A DNA stretch of 64,000 nucleotides from Oscillospiraceae bacterium (GTDB lineage: Bacteria > Bacillota > Clostridia > Oscillospirales > Oscillospiraceae): contig JAHHSI010000003.1 of the NCBI GenBank assembly GCA_020025275.1, forward strand, positions 72,094-136,093, read 5' to 3'. How positions within the stretch are numbered: position 1 is the first letter of the stretch; each line of letters starts with the position of its first letter. Below are positions 26,200 through 34,089 of the stretch, piece after piece. Both the position numbers and the translations under genes were made by a program. A model generated the notes under the pieces. It did not search any database. It was given only the letters and a program-made list of their open reading frames with translations, and was not told the origin of the DNA.

Positions 26200-27210
26200 T
26201 CAAACAGCTTTGTATGCATCCAGTTGTAGCTGCAACTGTCCGGCCAGTGTTTCAGCTTCTTCCGTTAGACTGCCATCCTCTGTCAGTATCGGGGTGTCAA
26301 GTACCGATTTAACAGACAATGCCGTTGAAACGGCCATTGCAATAATCTTTTTGCTTTCTGACGAATATACAGAATAGTCAGTACCCTCGTCTGCCACTAC
26401 TGATTCCATACGGTGACTCAGTGGTAGGAAATAAGCATCCAACCTTGCAAGAAGATTATGAAACATATATGTTCTTCTCCGGATTGCCACGCACTGCATG
26501 GCTCCGGTTTCCAGTTGCTCACAGATTACATCTGTTTCGGCAGCGTTCGCTTTGGCCTTTTCCAGACCTTTTCCGGCTTTTGCTCCGGTTAGAAGGCCCA
26601 TAACCAGCAGCGCAGGGCCGGCTACCAAGCCACCAAGTACTGCCATACCGCCAGCCATACCCAGACCACCGGTTGCCAGAGATCCTCCTCCGAAAAAGGC
26701 CAATGTCGCATTAGATGCCGCAGCTCCGCTTAAAGCGCTGATTGCAGTGCCTGTGGATGCTGTAGCAAAAGTTGTTGCGGCACTATATGCACCGAAAGCC
26801 GCCAGAGCACTGCCGGTCACACCTGCGATGGATCCTGCTGCAAGCGAACTCACGAAGTGTCCCAGTTCTCCGATTTCCTCGAAGGATGTTTTGTCTACAT
26901 GAAATTTGCTGAGTTCCATCAAACCTGCAGATTCCGAAAAATCAACATTTTTGATTCGTGTGAAGGTATCCAGAAAAGACTTCATGCTATTGGACAGAAC
27001 GAATAGCTTTTCCTGTCCGAGACTTTCCAGAGAGTCCCCACACTGATGACGAAGTTCTTCCAGACGCTTTGCTGCAGAGGCGGCACGCTCTTCTGAATTG
27101 GCATTGATGTTCTTTGCACGGTTGTGGTCAACACCGGCTTTTACAGTGGAGCCAACGCCCGCCGCTCCAGTGATTGCTGCAATGCCAATAAAAATAATCG
27201 GTAACGGCAT
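26200..27210 (-). CDS. Glycine-zipper membrane protein, third gene of the islet operon
   Basis: A 336-aa protein. Residues 1-20 are hydrophobic; residues 30-110 are a charged, probably coiled-coil region (KRLEELRHQCGDSLESLG); residues 115-215 are a long Gly/Ala-rich hydrophobic stretch with GxxxG-type spacing (FFGGGSLATGGLGMAGGMAV), as in glycine-zipper proteins that pack or oligomerise in membranes; the rest is soluble and helical. I recognise no named family with certainty. Its ATG lies 2 bases after the TerB-like gene, and the ribosome-binding site (GGAGGTG) is inside that gene's end, so they are translationally coupled. A pore-forming or membrane-anchoring role is inference. Confidence 0.75.
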   Translation of the reverse strand: MPLPIIFIGIAAITGAAGVGSTVKAGVDHNRAKNINANSEERAASAAKRLEELRHQCGDSLESLGQEKLFVLSNSMKSFLDTFTRIKNVDFSESAGLMELSKFHVDKTSFEEIGELGHFVSSLAAGSIAGVTGSALAAFGAYSAATTFATASTGTAISALSGAAASNATLAFFGGGSLATGGLGMAGGMAVLGGLVAGPALLVMGLLTGAKAGKGLEKAKANAAETDVICEQLETGAMQCVAIRRRTYMFHNLLARLDAYFLPLSHRMESVVADEGTDYSVYSSESKKIIAMAVSTALSVKSVLDTPILTEDGSLTEEAETLAGQLQLQLDAYKAV

Positions 27211-27212
27211 TA

Positions 27213-28022
27213 TTACACCTCCTGATTCTCGGTATCTTCGTTCGGGACGACTTTGGTTTCTTGATTATCCTTTCCTGAAGCAACTTTTTTATTGCCGAAA
27301 AGCTTTTTTGCCTGTCGGCCGAAATTAGCAGCTGCAGTTCGGGTAAAATCAGCAGTCCTATGTCCCAGATCTACTGTGCCTTTTGCGATATTATCTTCCA
27401 GTCGTTTTACTTCGGTATAGACCTTATTTTCTGGGAGAGCGGCTTTTACCACCGGCGTGTACAGTTCATCAGCAATCAGCTGCTGTGCACATTGTATGAT
27501 AGATTGTTGCCTGCGTTCCAACTCGTCGACGATAGGCCGAATTTCGGTGTAGGGACGGCTGCTTTTCTGTATCCAGTCTAACTCTGCCAAAACTGCAGCA
27601 TTGGTTTTCATGATTTGTTCCATTTCGAGAAAGGTGGATTTTTCTATTCCTGTCACCCGGACAATATGCTTGATCACTTTTCGTTCAGCCACAGAATACT
27701 CGGTGTTGCTGAATGCAATTACCAGCATGTTCCACACGAGAAACCTTGCGGTTATGCCATTTTCAGCTGAATCTGACTGATGCGCAAGCTCCTTATCGAT
27801 CCCTTCCAAGATCAATTCATAGGAATCTTCTTCGTCAATTCCTGATGCAAGCTGTGCCTCGCAGGCAGTAATGGCCTCCGCCTTGTATGTATCAAATTGA
27901 TCAGCATCAAATTCACGCCCGATTGAATCAAAGCAATCCAATTCATCTGCAGTTACCGCACCATCTGCGGACATAAGGTAATAAAATGTTTTTATTGCAG
28001 ATGATTTACTGAACATTACCAT
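27213..28022 (-). CDS. TerB-like protein, second gene of the islet operon
   Basis: A 269-aa protein whose first ~140 residues resemble the helical TerB (tellurite-resistance/co-chaperone) domain: FYYLMSADGAVTADELDCF near residue 13, with acidic residues typical of the fold, and a second half FSNTEYSVAERKVIKHIVRV near residue 103. The C-terminal third is basic and helical (RRQQSIIQCAQQLI, then FGRQAKKLFGNKKVASGK) with an acidic tail. A strong AAGGAGG site precedes the ATG. The first gene ends 10 bases upstream. TerB-like domains are frequent in phage-defence and stress loci; no tellurite genes (terC, terD) are nearby. Confidence 0.7.
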   Translation of the reverse strand: MVMFSKSSAIKTFYYLMSADGAVTADELDCFDSIGREFDADQFDTYKAEAITACEAQLASGIDEEDSYELILEGIDKELAHQSDSAENGITARFLVWNMLVIAFSNTEYSVAERKVIKHIVRVTGIEKSTFLEMEQIMKTNAAVLAELDWIQKSSRPYTEIRPIVDELERRQQSIIQCAQQLIADELYTPVVKAALPENKVYTEVKRLEDNIAKGTVDLGHRTADFTRTAAANFGRQAKKLFGNKKVASGKDNQETKVVPNEDTENQEV

Positions 28023-28032
28023 GTCTTCCTCC

Positions 28033-29877
28033 TTATAGTTTAATCGTCAGTTCGGTGTTCATTAGATCGTCGAATTCTGTCTGTGTAGAGAAGCTGTGCT
28101 GATTGCCTAGCTTTTTCTGAATTGCTGCATTTCCGCTCAGAAACAGATCGGTATTTCCGGTAGCCCATGCCCAATCCATATCTGAAAGTCCTTTGGAAAA
28201 GACTTCCAGTTGTTCCTGCATGTATTGTTCAACCGTTTCCTCCATATACTGTCGGTTTTCCTGAATCGTTTGAATCTGTATACGGCATTCCGATTCAATA
28301 CGAAGTCGGTCTTCATAAGCAATCTTCAGTTCTTTGGATGCCTGTGCAAGCTCATCATATACACCAATCGCTGCAGATACAAAGCCAACTGGCGTACCGA
28401 TTTTGCCAATTGCACCTGCAGCCACAGCTGCCTTCTTCACGATGCCAATACTTTCAACTGCGGTTGGATCAGTTGCAATCAGCTTTGCCTTTTGATGCTC
28501 GGCCAGTAACTCAAACCGATCGTACAGGTGGCTTAATGCACTGCAGGTCTCTGAAGACCCGGCCACTGTCAATCTGATCATACCTATATAATTGACTTTT
28601 TGGATAAAATCTGTTACAGTTGCCGCTTTATTACCCTTGTTGCTGACATAGGCCTGTATACCGGCTGTCGTTATTTCTATAATAGAAAAAGTTGAGGCTG
28701 CCAATGTGCGCATATGCTGTAAAGCAGGACTTCTCCATGGCAGAAATGTGCTGAAATCCAAAAAATTCAGATCTTGAACATCATTAATCGGCTGCATTTT
28801 TAACCGGCGAACCAGCCGTGATACAGAATAGAATGCACAGACAAGCGTTTCGTTGATCAGTACCGGAATATATTGTCTCGAGGTGATTGACTCATGGGCG
28901 AGTCCAAGTTCTGTCCGAAGATTAAACTTAGGGCCACTCTTGATCAGTTTCCCGTTTTCATCATGTTCGCCTGTCAGCGTCCCATTAAACAGCTTGGAAC
29001 AGGTTTGCGAAAACTTATAGTGACCTTTTTCATCTTTACCGGCCAAAGCCCGGACACCCGGAATCGAAGATAACTCTTTGAAGAAAGCCATCAGCGGACC
29101 GGGAAGTCCGGTTCCTTCCTTATTCATTCTTACACTGGAACTTGAACCTGCCATATCACTGACCATGTGAAGTGCCCATACAACAGAACCTTGATAAAGG
29201 CCGGTGACCAGATCCGGTTTTGTCCAACCGGGAATATCCGTGATCCAAAATTTTCCGTTTACATCGGCTCCGTAACCTTTTCCGCTGAACTGAGAAATGA
29301 TGGAGAACAACAATCCAGTTGGCGTTGGATGGTGAGAAAAATCCCGCAGATGATGCTGAAGTCCACCACCAAAATTATTTGTAAGCTTGTCCGCAGCAAT
29401 TGGCGCATCATTTTCAAGCGCTGTGATTGCGCCAGCTAAATCCTGCTTTTTATATCCACGCTTGTGGGCCACATTTAATACAAACTGATTGATTCTTTCG
29501 GTCCCCCAGCTATGTGCATTCTCTAAAGAAAAATCTTCCGTCCAGAGAATGTCCATTGCTGCCGTCAGGGTGCCGCTTGCTGCTGAAATCAAGTAATCCC
29601 ATTTGTCTGCCTGTAGCCTACCGCCAGGTATCCTATGCTGAACGATATATGGTTCTCTGAAAGGCTGCCCTGTGTAGAGAGGTTTCTTATGTACCGACTC
29701 CAAAACAAGTTTGTTGCGAAATGCTTCTTTTCGAATTTCCGCATCCAGTATAACTAGGATCATGTTTTCCGGTGTTTTACCGATTACCGCCGTTGCAGCT
29801 TCCATGGTTGTTGTTTGGCTTCCATCCGGAAGGGATTTCAGATATTCTATCAGTTTGCAAATAAGTTCCGTATCCAT
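28033..29877 (-). CDS. Large protein of unknown family, first gene of the islet operon
   Basis: A 614-aa protein that I cannot assign. The N-terminal ~80 residues look like a winged-helix-type helical domain. A central region has a striking HHPTPTGLLFSIISQFSGKG segment near residue 190 and a TKPDLVTGLYQGSVVWALHM segment. Near residues 475-510 is a short Ala/Gly-rich hydrophobic stretch (AAVAAGAIGKIGTPVGF), followed by a coiled-coil (ECRIQIQTIQENRQYMEETVE). I prefer the start at 29877 because AGGAG lies upstream; a longer reading from 29913 has no good site. It heads an operon with TerB-like and glycine-zipper proteins. Base composition is visibly more AT-rich than flanking core genes. Confidence 0.65.
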   Translation of the reverse strand: MDTELICKLIEYLKSLPDGSQTTTMEAATAVIGKTPENMILVILDAEIRKEAFRNKLVLESVHKKPLYTGQPFREPYIVQHRIPGGRLQADKWDYLISAASGTLTAAMDILWTEDFSLENAHSWGTERINQFVLNVAHKRGYKKQDLAGAITALENDAPIAADKLTNNFGGGLQHHLRDFSHHPTPTGLLFSIISQFSGKGYGADVNGKFWITDIPGWTKPDLVTGLYQGSVVWALHMVSDMAGSSSSVRMNKEGTGLPGPLMAFFKELSSIPGVRALAGKDEKGHYKFSQTCSKLFNGTLTGEHDENGKLIKSGPKFNLRTELGLAHESITSRQYIPVLINETLVCAFYSVSRLVRRLKMQPINDVQDLNFLDFSTFLPWRSPALQHMRTLAASTFSIIEITTAGIQAYVSNKGNKAATVTDFIQKVNYIGMIRLTVAGSSETCSALSHLYDRFELLAEHQKAKLIATDPTAVESIGIVKKAAVAAGAIGKIGTPVGFVSAAIGVYDELAQASKELKIAYEDRLRIESECRIQIQTIQENRQYMEETVEQYMQEQLEVFSKGLSDMDWAWATGNTDLFLSGNAAIQKKLGNQHSFSTQTEFDDLMNTELTIKL

Positions 29878-29944
29878 AAAGCGCTCATCTCCTGAAAAGT
29901 ATTTGACACTCATTCAACAAAAGAAGCTCTAGTGCTTATATACC

Positions 29945-29952
29945 ATTATATC
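29945..29952 (-). promoter_or_regulatory. Extended -10 promoter of the three-gene islet operon
   Basis: Leftward TGATATAAT (TATAAT is the complement of 29945-29950) about 65 bases before the start. No good -35 is seen at 17 bp, so the extended TGn element or an activator would be needed. Confidence 0.55.
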
Positions 29953-30112
29953 ACATACAGTGAGCCATAAACCTACATTATTTATATGATTTAGCTTTTT
30001 GCTTTAAATACTTTTCTTTTTCAGGCGCAGGAAAAGCTGTTTCTCTTCGCCCTGCAGCTATTTTGTCCGATGCTGCGCTGAGATTCTGCAAGGGACTGCG
30101 GATTGAAAGGAC

Positions 30113-30733
30113 TCAGATAAAACTGTTCAAGGCAGTCATCCACGTTTTTTCCCCCGTGGTACGGCGCTGGTTGTTCTTCAAGCGCTGATTGAAGTCGCAG
30201 AGGGTATGGACATGCCACTTCGTTTTCTTGCTGATGGCACGGAATCTTTCACTGCAAAAGAAGTCGATCAGGAACACCTTGGGGATGTAATTGGTGCGCT
30301 TTCGGCAGAAATGCGGAACACAATTTTCGGCGCACCAAGTATTCACTGTTTCTCGGCAGTACCCCGTGAGGGCTGCGATCTCATTTGCAGACAGCACATC
30401 CGGACAGCTTATCAGCAGTGCAGTGTAATAGCTGTGGAGCTTTTTCAGCGTCCCTTCGGAAAGGCTTTTGGGCATTCCGGTGCTTTTCTTTGCCCCATAC
30501 CATCCGGCGGTAGCGGCATAAGCTTCGGGGTGGTCATCTCGCTGCCGGAGGTATTCCTGCACATCCTCTTTTCGGATAGCATAGCACCGTGTCTTTTTCC
30601 CGGTATATTGGCAAGGCACAGTTCCGCTTTGCAGCAGGTAGCGTGCTGTGGATTTGCTGATCCGGCAGAGCCGATAGAACCGGTCTTTATTGATGACATC
30701 TGGAATCTGATCCCAGTCGATCCATTCATACAT
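30113..30733 (-). CDS. Small HTH DNA-binding protein of mobile-element type
   Basis: A 206-aa basic protein with two probable DNA-binding helix-turn-helix segments: FYRLCRISKSTARYLLQSG near residue 18 (MerR/excisionase-like) and LSANEIAALTGYCRETVNTW near residue 115. Proteins of this kind are common on integrative elements of Clostridia, but I cannot name the family. The start at 30733 follows GAGGTG. No integrase or transposase is visible in the islet. A degraded copy of its 3' end lies 1.1 kb away at 31283-31411. Confidence 0.65.
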   Translation of the reverse strand: MYEWIDWDQIPDVINKDRFYRLCRISKSTARYLLQSGTVPCQYTGKKTRCYAIRKEDVQEYLRQRDDHPEAYAATAGWYGAKKSTGMPKSLSEGTLKKLHSYYTALLISCPDVLSANEIAALTGYCRETVNTWCAENCVPHFCRKRTNYIPKVFLIDFFCSERFRAISKKTKWHVHTLCDFNQRLKNNQRRTTGEKTWMTALNSFI

Positions 30734-31282
30734 TTGCGAACACCTCAAGGTAAATATTTCGGTTGCAAGTGCTGTCCTTTTCGCAGGAAAATGTCTCTCC
30801 GTTTTTCTCTCCTAGCCACAAAAACGCTCCAAAACGGCCTCAAAATCGCTCCAAAACGGCCTCAAAATCGCTGACAGACTTTACAGGTTTGACGCCGGAA
30901 AGGATATGGAAACGATCACTACTACAAAAAAACGAAGCGAGAGAGTATATTGCGAATGGAATATCCATCCCATTCTTTCTTTGGCTCACGGAGGAGCAAA
31001 TGAAAAGGCAAATTTGCTGTGCACCAGTATTTGCACCAACGAAGAAGCTGTACCTATTGGATTGATGATAATCTCTATCAGGTTCAAAGAAAAGAAGGCA
31101 CAGCACAACACGAGATCGTTAAGCACCAGTAACTGAAAAGCCCCTACCGTAATCGAGAACTATCCCGACTGCGACAGGGGCAATGCTTTGATTTATTGGC
31201 ATGCAGAATCATTGTTTTATTTGCTTAAAGGGCGCGGTATCTGTGCAAACGGTATCTGCTGTCATTTTGGCATTAACGGAGG
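30734..31282. other. 549 bases without an intact gene inside the islet
   Basis: Contains a 22-bp tandem duplication at 30825-30868 and a GCCCCT/AGGGGC hairpin at 31140-31181 followed on the minus strand by TTTTC. Short open frames exist on both strands (for example 30906-31136) but none has a convincing start or family, and they look like remains of element genes. Confidence 0.5.
30825..30868. repeat. 22-bp unit repeated twice in tandem
   Basis: The unit CGCTCCAAAACGGCCTCAAAAT at 30825-30846 is repeated exactly at 30847-30868, with CGCT continuing into a third copy that then diverges. It lies upstream of the HTH gene. Confidence 0.9.
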
Positions 31283-31411
31283 TCATCCCCACTTTTTTGT
31301 CCCCGTGGCACGGCGCTGGTTGTCCTTCAAGCGCTGATTGAGGTCACGGAGGGGATAGATCTGCCCTTTTGTTTTCTTGCCGATGTTGCGGAACCTTATC
31401 AAGAATCGCCT
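31283..31411 (-). pseudogene. Remnant of a second copy of the HTH gene
   Basis: Reads FRNIGKKTKGQIYPLRDLNQ then RLKDNQRRATG, which matches FRAISKKTKWHVHTLCDFNQ then RLKNNQRRTTG at the C terminus of the HTH protein at 30113-30733. The DNA is clearly similar over about 100 bases (31291-31398 against 30143-30250). The rest of the gene is missing, replaced by sequence next to the PAP2-like gene. Confidence 0.75.
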
Positions 31412-31502
31412 CGCCGCTGTTTCATTTGTCCCGTATCGGCCGTGCCTTTGGAGGTCCGGTTCGTTTCCCGATGAGCTGGCCCCTTCGGTCCGCAGTTTTT
31501 GC

Positions 31503-31967
31503 TTATGGCAGGAGATGGTGCATGGTAAAGGCGTTGGCAATGCCCAACAGAATTCCGACACAGACCTGTGAGGGGGTGTGCCCCACAAACTCCTTCAGCG
31601 TAACGGAGAAGAGATCCTGCTTGGCCAGATCCTCAAAGTGTTTGATGATCTCGTTGAGTACCACGGCCTGCTTGCCGGTCTCCAGTCGTACGCCCATGGC
31701 ATCGTGGCAGACGATGATGGCCATAACAGCAGCCACGGCGAATTCAACGGAACCGCAGCCGCAGCGCAGGGCGGTAAATACGGCCAAGGAAGAGACGGTG
31801 GCGGAGTGGCCGCTGGGCATACCGCCATCACCGAAGAGCCGCTCCAAGCTGAACTGCTTGGTAATGAAGGCATTGATGATGACCTTCAACACCTGAGCGA
31901 TGGCCCAGGAGGAGACAGCGGTGATCAAAAACGGGTTGTGGATCAGTTCATTCAGCCAAGTCATCAT
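31503..31967 (-). CDS. Divergent PAP2-family membrane protein (DUF212)
   Basis: A 154-aa integral membrane protein of the divergent PAP2 group. GGMPSGHSATVSSLAVFTAL near residue 48 holds the conserved PSGHSA motif, and VCHDAMGVRLETGKQA near residue 85 the second motif (D, R). Homologs are annotated as acid phosphatase/vanadium-dependent haloperoxidase-related, with unknown lipid substrate. Start 31967 (or the ATG 3 bases later) follows GAAGGGA. The islet remnants end just behind its 3' end. Confidence 0.88.
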   Translation of the reverse strand: MMTWLNELIHNPFLITAVSSWAIAQVLKVIINAFITKQFSLERLFGDGGMPSGHSATVSSLAVFTALRCGCGSVEFAVAAVMAIIVCHDAMGVRLETGKQAVVLNEIIKHFEDLAKQDLFSVTLKEFVGHTPSQVCVGILLGIANAFTMHHLLP

Positions 31968-32012
31968 TGCGAGGTCCCTTCTCCGCGGGAGCGGTGGTAT
32001 CAAATAGAGCGG

Positions 32013-32018
32013 TTGACA
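32013..32018 (+). promoter_or_regulatory. Partial promoter (-35) of the PNPOx-like gene
   Basis: Perfect TTGACA at 32013-32018. The hexamer 17 bp downstream (CAAACT, 32036-32041) is a weak -10. Confidence 0.45.
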
Positions 32019-32059
32019 AATACCGCAGCTTCGTGCAAACTAAAGAAAAAAGGAGTGTG

Positions 32060-32539
32060 ATGCTGATGTATCGGAAAGATCGCTGGCGCGACGCCGATTT
32101 TGCGTGGAACGTGCTGGAGCAGGCCCCGTATGCGGTACTGGCCCTCAGCGACAAGGAGGGGAAGCCCTATGGCATCCCGGTGAGTCCGGCGGTAGATCGG
32201 GCGTACGGTGTGATCTATCTACACTGTGCCAAGGTGGGGAAGAAGCTGGAGCTGCTGCGGGCCAATCCCAACATCTGCCTGAGCGCGGTGTCCCGATCCC
32301 GCTCGATCCCGAGAGAGTTTGAGATGAGCTACGACTCGGCCGTTGTTACCGGCACCATCGAGGAGGTGACGGAGGAGGGCGAGAAGGTGAAAGCGCTGCT
32401 GCTTCTGGGGACGCACTATGACCCCACCGGCATGGACCGGTTTGAAGAGGTGGTTAAGAAATATCTGTCCGCTACCTGTATTTTACGCATCACGCCAGTC
32501 GAAATTACGGGCAAGCAGGCGGAGGAACCCGGCTGCTGA
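32060..32539 (+). CDS. Pyridoxamine 5'-phosphate oxidase-fold (NimA-like) protein
   Basis: A 159-aa split-barrel flavin-binding protein. The segments PYAVLALSDKEGKPYGIPVS near residue 20 and IYLHCAKVGKKLELLRANPN near residue 50 are typical of the PNPOx/NimA group common in anaerobes; a few members reduce nitroimidazoles, but most are uncharacterised. Either ATG at 32060 or 32066 is possible; AGGAG lies 4 bases before the first and 10 before the second. Confidence 0.85.
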   Translation: MLMYRKDRWRDADFAWNVLEQAPYAVLALSDKEGKPYGIPVSPAVDRAYGVIYLHCAKVGKKLELLRANPNICLSAVSRSRSIPREFEMSYDSAVVTGTIEEVTEEGEKVKALLLLGTHYDPTGMDRFEEVVKKYLSATCILRITPVEITGKQAEEPGC

Positions 32540-32542
32540 GCC

Positions 32543-33145
32543 TTATTTCGGCTGTTTTTCCGCCTCCAGAACGGCCTTCGTATCGGCGTCGGCAAGGCGG
32601 ATCAGCTTTTCCGCCATCAGGCTGTTGAACCCGGCGGTCAGCGCATATTCGATAATCAGTCCTGTGGCTGCCGTGTCCGGTGAAGAGGACGGCGTCCGGA
32701 GCTTTTCCGCTGCACTTTGTACCTGCTGTGTAAACGTCAGGGCCATGCAGCGGAAATTTTTTGCATATTCGGCATAGGCCGCCCGTACCTGTTCTTCCGA
32801 CATCTCGGAGGGGAGCAGCCGCTGGATGTCGCTGATGCTCATGGAGAGCTTCAGCGTGAGGATCATCATGATATAGGCGATGTGCACCCGACCGTACTTT
32901 CGTTTTACCGGGGCGGGCATCACCTTCAGGCGCACATAATTGTTGATTGCAGAGGCGGTCACGAAGCTGTCTTTCCCGTCAGGGGACGTGGGAAGGAAGC
33001 TGAGATACTGCTGGACCAGCACAATCACCTGATCCATATAGAGTCCAAAGGTGGGAATGGTGTCCCAGTCCGGCAGCTGATAGTTTTGGATGTAGTCATC
33101 CCACCGCTGCAGCTTATGAATCAGAAGTTCCCGATCGTATGCCAT
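32543..33145 (-). CDS. DUF1836 protein
   Basis: A 200-aa protein of the DUF1836 family, found in Bacillota and of unknown function. Residues 60-135 show an HTH-like region (SAINNYVRLKVMPAPVKRKY) and the conserved ISDIQRLLPSEMSEEQVRAA segment, consistent with a MerR-like DNA-binding fold. GGAGGTG precedes the ATG. It converges tail-to-tail with the PNPOx-like gene (3 bases apart) and diverges from the SGNH gene, with its own promoter. Confidence 0.85.
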   Translation of the reverse strand: MAYDRELLIHKLQRWDDYIQNYQLPDWDTIPTFGLYMDQVIVLVQQYLSFLPTSPDGKDSFVTASAINNYVRLKVMPAPVKRKYGRVHIAYIMMILTLKLSMSISDIQRLLPSEMSEEQVRAAYAEYAKNFRCMALTFTQQVQSAAEKLRTPSSSPDTAATGLIIEYALTAGFNSLMAEKLIRLADADTKAVLEAEKQPK

Positions 33146-33172
33146 GTTGCACCTCCTATACTGATAGCGTTG

Positions 33173-33201
33173 ATTATAGCAGAAAGTGGGTAGTAATGCA
33201 A
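33173..33201 (-). promoter_or_regulatory. Promoter of the DUF1836 gene
   Basis: Leftward TTGCAT (complement of 33196-33201), 17-bp spacer, perfect TATAAT (complement of 33173-33178). Confidence 0.8.
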
Positions 33202-33221
33202 CAAAACGACAAAAAAACTAC

Positions 33222-33250
33222 TTGACCGGCTATAAGTAATATGCTATATT
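33222..33250 (+). promoter_or_regulatory. Promoter of the SGNH hydrolase gene
   Basis: TTGACC at 33222-33227, 17-bp spacer, TATATT at 33245-33250, back to back with the DUF1836 promoter. Confidence 0.8.
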
Positions 33251-33283
33251 AGATACAACGATACGGAGTGTGGAGGTTGCTGT

Positions 33284-33976
33284 ATGGAAACTCAAGTATA
33301 TGCGTATGGAGATTCTCTGTTGAAGGCCACAATGCCGGATGAAAATTTCCGTTATCATTTCCACATCAATGAAATCATCGATAAATATGTTCCGGCGGGA
33401 TGTAAGCTCATCAACCGTGCGAAAATGGGCGCCACGATCCGCAAGGGAAAGGCGCTGATCGAGCACGATCTGGAGCGCGGCATGGATGCCAAGTATGCTC
33501 TGGTGGATTTTGGCGGCAATGACTGCGACTTTGACTGGGCAGAGGTGGCGGCCAATCCGGAGGGGGAGCACCACTGCCACACGGAGATGCCGGAATTTTT
33601 GCAGACACTGAAGGAGACGACGTCGGCCCTGTCAGAGCAGGGAGTACAGCCGGTCTTGATGACGCTGCCGCCCATTGACGGCCAGCGGTATCTCGATTTC
33701 TTCTGCCGTAATGGCGTTGACAAAGAGCGGGTATTGCAGTGGCTGGGGGATGCTCAGGCGATCGATCGCTATCAGGCGTGGTACTCGGATGCGGTGGCTC
33801 AATTTGCCGCCGAGGAGAAGCTGCCGCTGATCCCGGTGCGGGAGGCCTTTTTGCAGGAGCGGGACTTCTCTGGCATGATCGCCTCGGACGGGATCCACCT
33901 GACCATGTCCGGCTACGATCGGCTGTACAGCACGATCTCTCATTGGATGCAGGAGCATCTGAGCGTTGAAAACTGA
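33284..33976 (+). CDS. SGNH/GDSL-type esterase
   Basis: A 230-aa predicted hydrolase with the SGNH blocks: YGDSLLKAT near residue 8 (Ser nucleophile), NRAKMGAT near residue 45 (Gly block), FGGNDCDFDW near residue 74 (Asn block) and DGIHLTMSGYDRL near residue 206 (Asp/His pair). No signal peptide is seen, so it is probably cytoplasmic. Its substrate is unknown. It is followed by a strong terminator. Confidence 0.88.
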   Translation: METQVYAYGDSLLKATMPDENFRYHFHINEIIDKYVPAGCKLINRAKMGATIRKGKALIEHDLERGMDAKYALVDFGGNDCDFDWAEVAANPEGEHHCHTEMPEFLQTLKETTSALSEQGVQPVLMTLPPIDGQRYLDFFCRNGVDKERVLQWLGDAQAIDRYQAWYSDAVAQFAAEEKLPLIPVREAFLQERDFSGMIASDGIHLTMSGYDRLYSTISHWMQEHLSVEN

Positions 33977-33980
33977 AGAG

Positions 33981-34014
33981 ACGGGCAGGAGCAGGCATAT
34001 CCTGCCCGTTTTTT
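33981..34014 (+). terminator. Terminator after the SGNH hydrolase gene
   Basis: ACGGGCAGGA (33981-33990) pairs with TCCTGCCCGT (34000-34009), followed by TTTTT. Confidence 0.9.
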
Positions 34015-34034
34015 GATGATCCATACCACAGGAA

Positions 34035-34070
34035 AGAAAAAAGCTGCCGCAGACATAGTCTGCGGCAGCT
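34035..34070 (-). terminator. Terminator of the yycJ-rlmH-DUF2007-mutase operon
   Basis: A perfect 13-bp stem (34042-34054 with 34058-34070). On the minus strand it is followed by TTTTTTC. Confidence 0.9.
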
Positions 34071-34089
34071 ATGGCTTTCGAGGGGGGCG

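Noticed and set aside
30906..31136. A 76-codon forward frame in the islet
   Set aside because: No ribosome-binding site, no family recognised; it overlaps a hairpin and a shifted frame, so it may be a remnant rather than a gene.
26200..31500. Prophage or integrative element with recombinase
   Set aside because: No integrase, transposase, capsid, portal or conjugation gene is visible; only an HTH gene and remnants, so I call it an islet.
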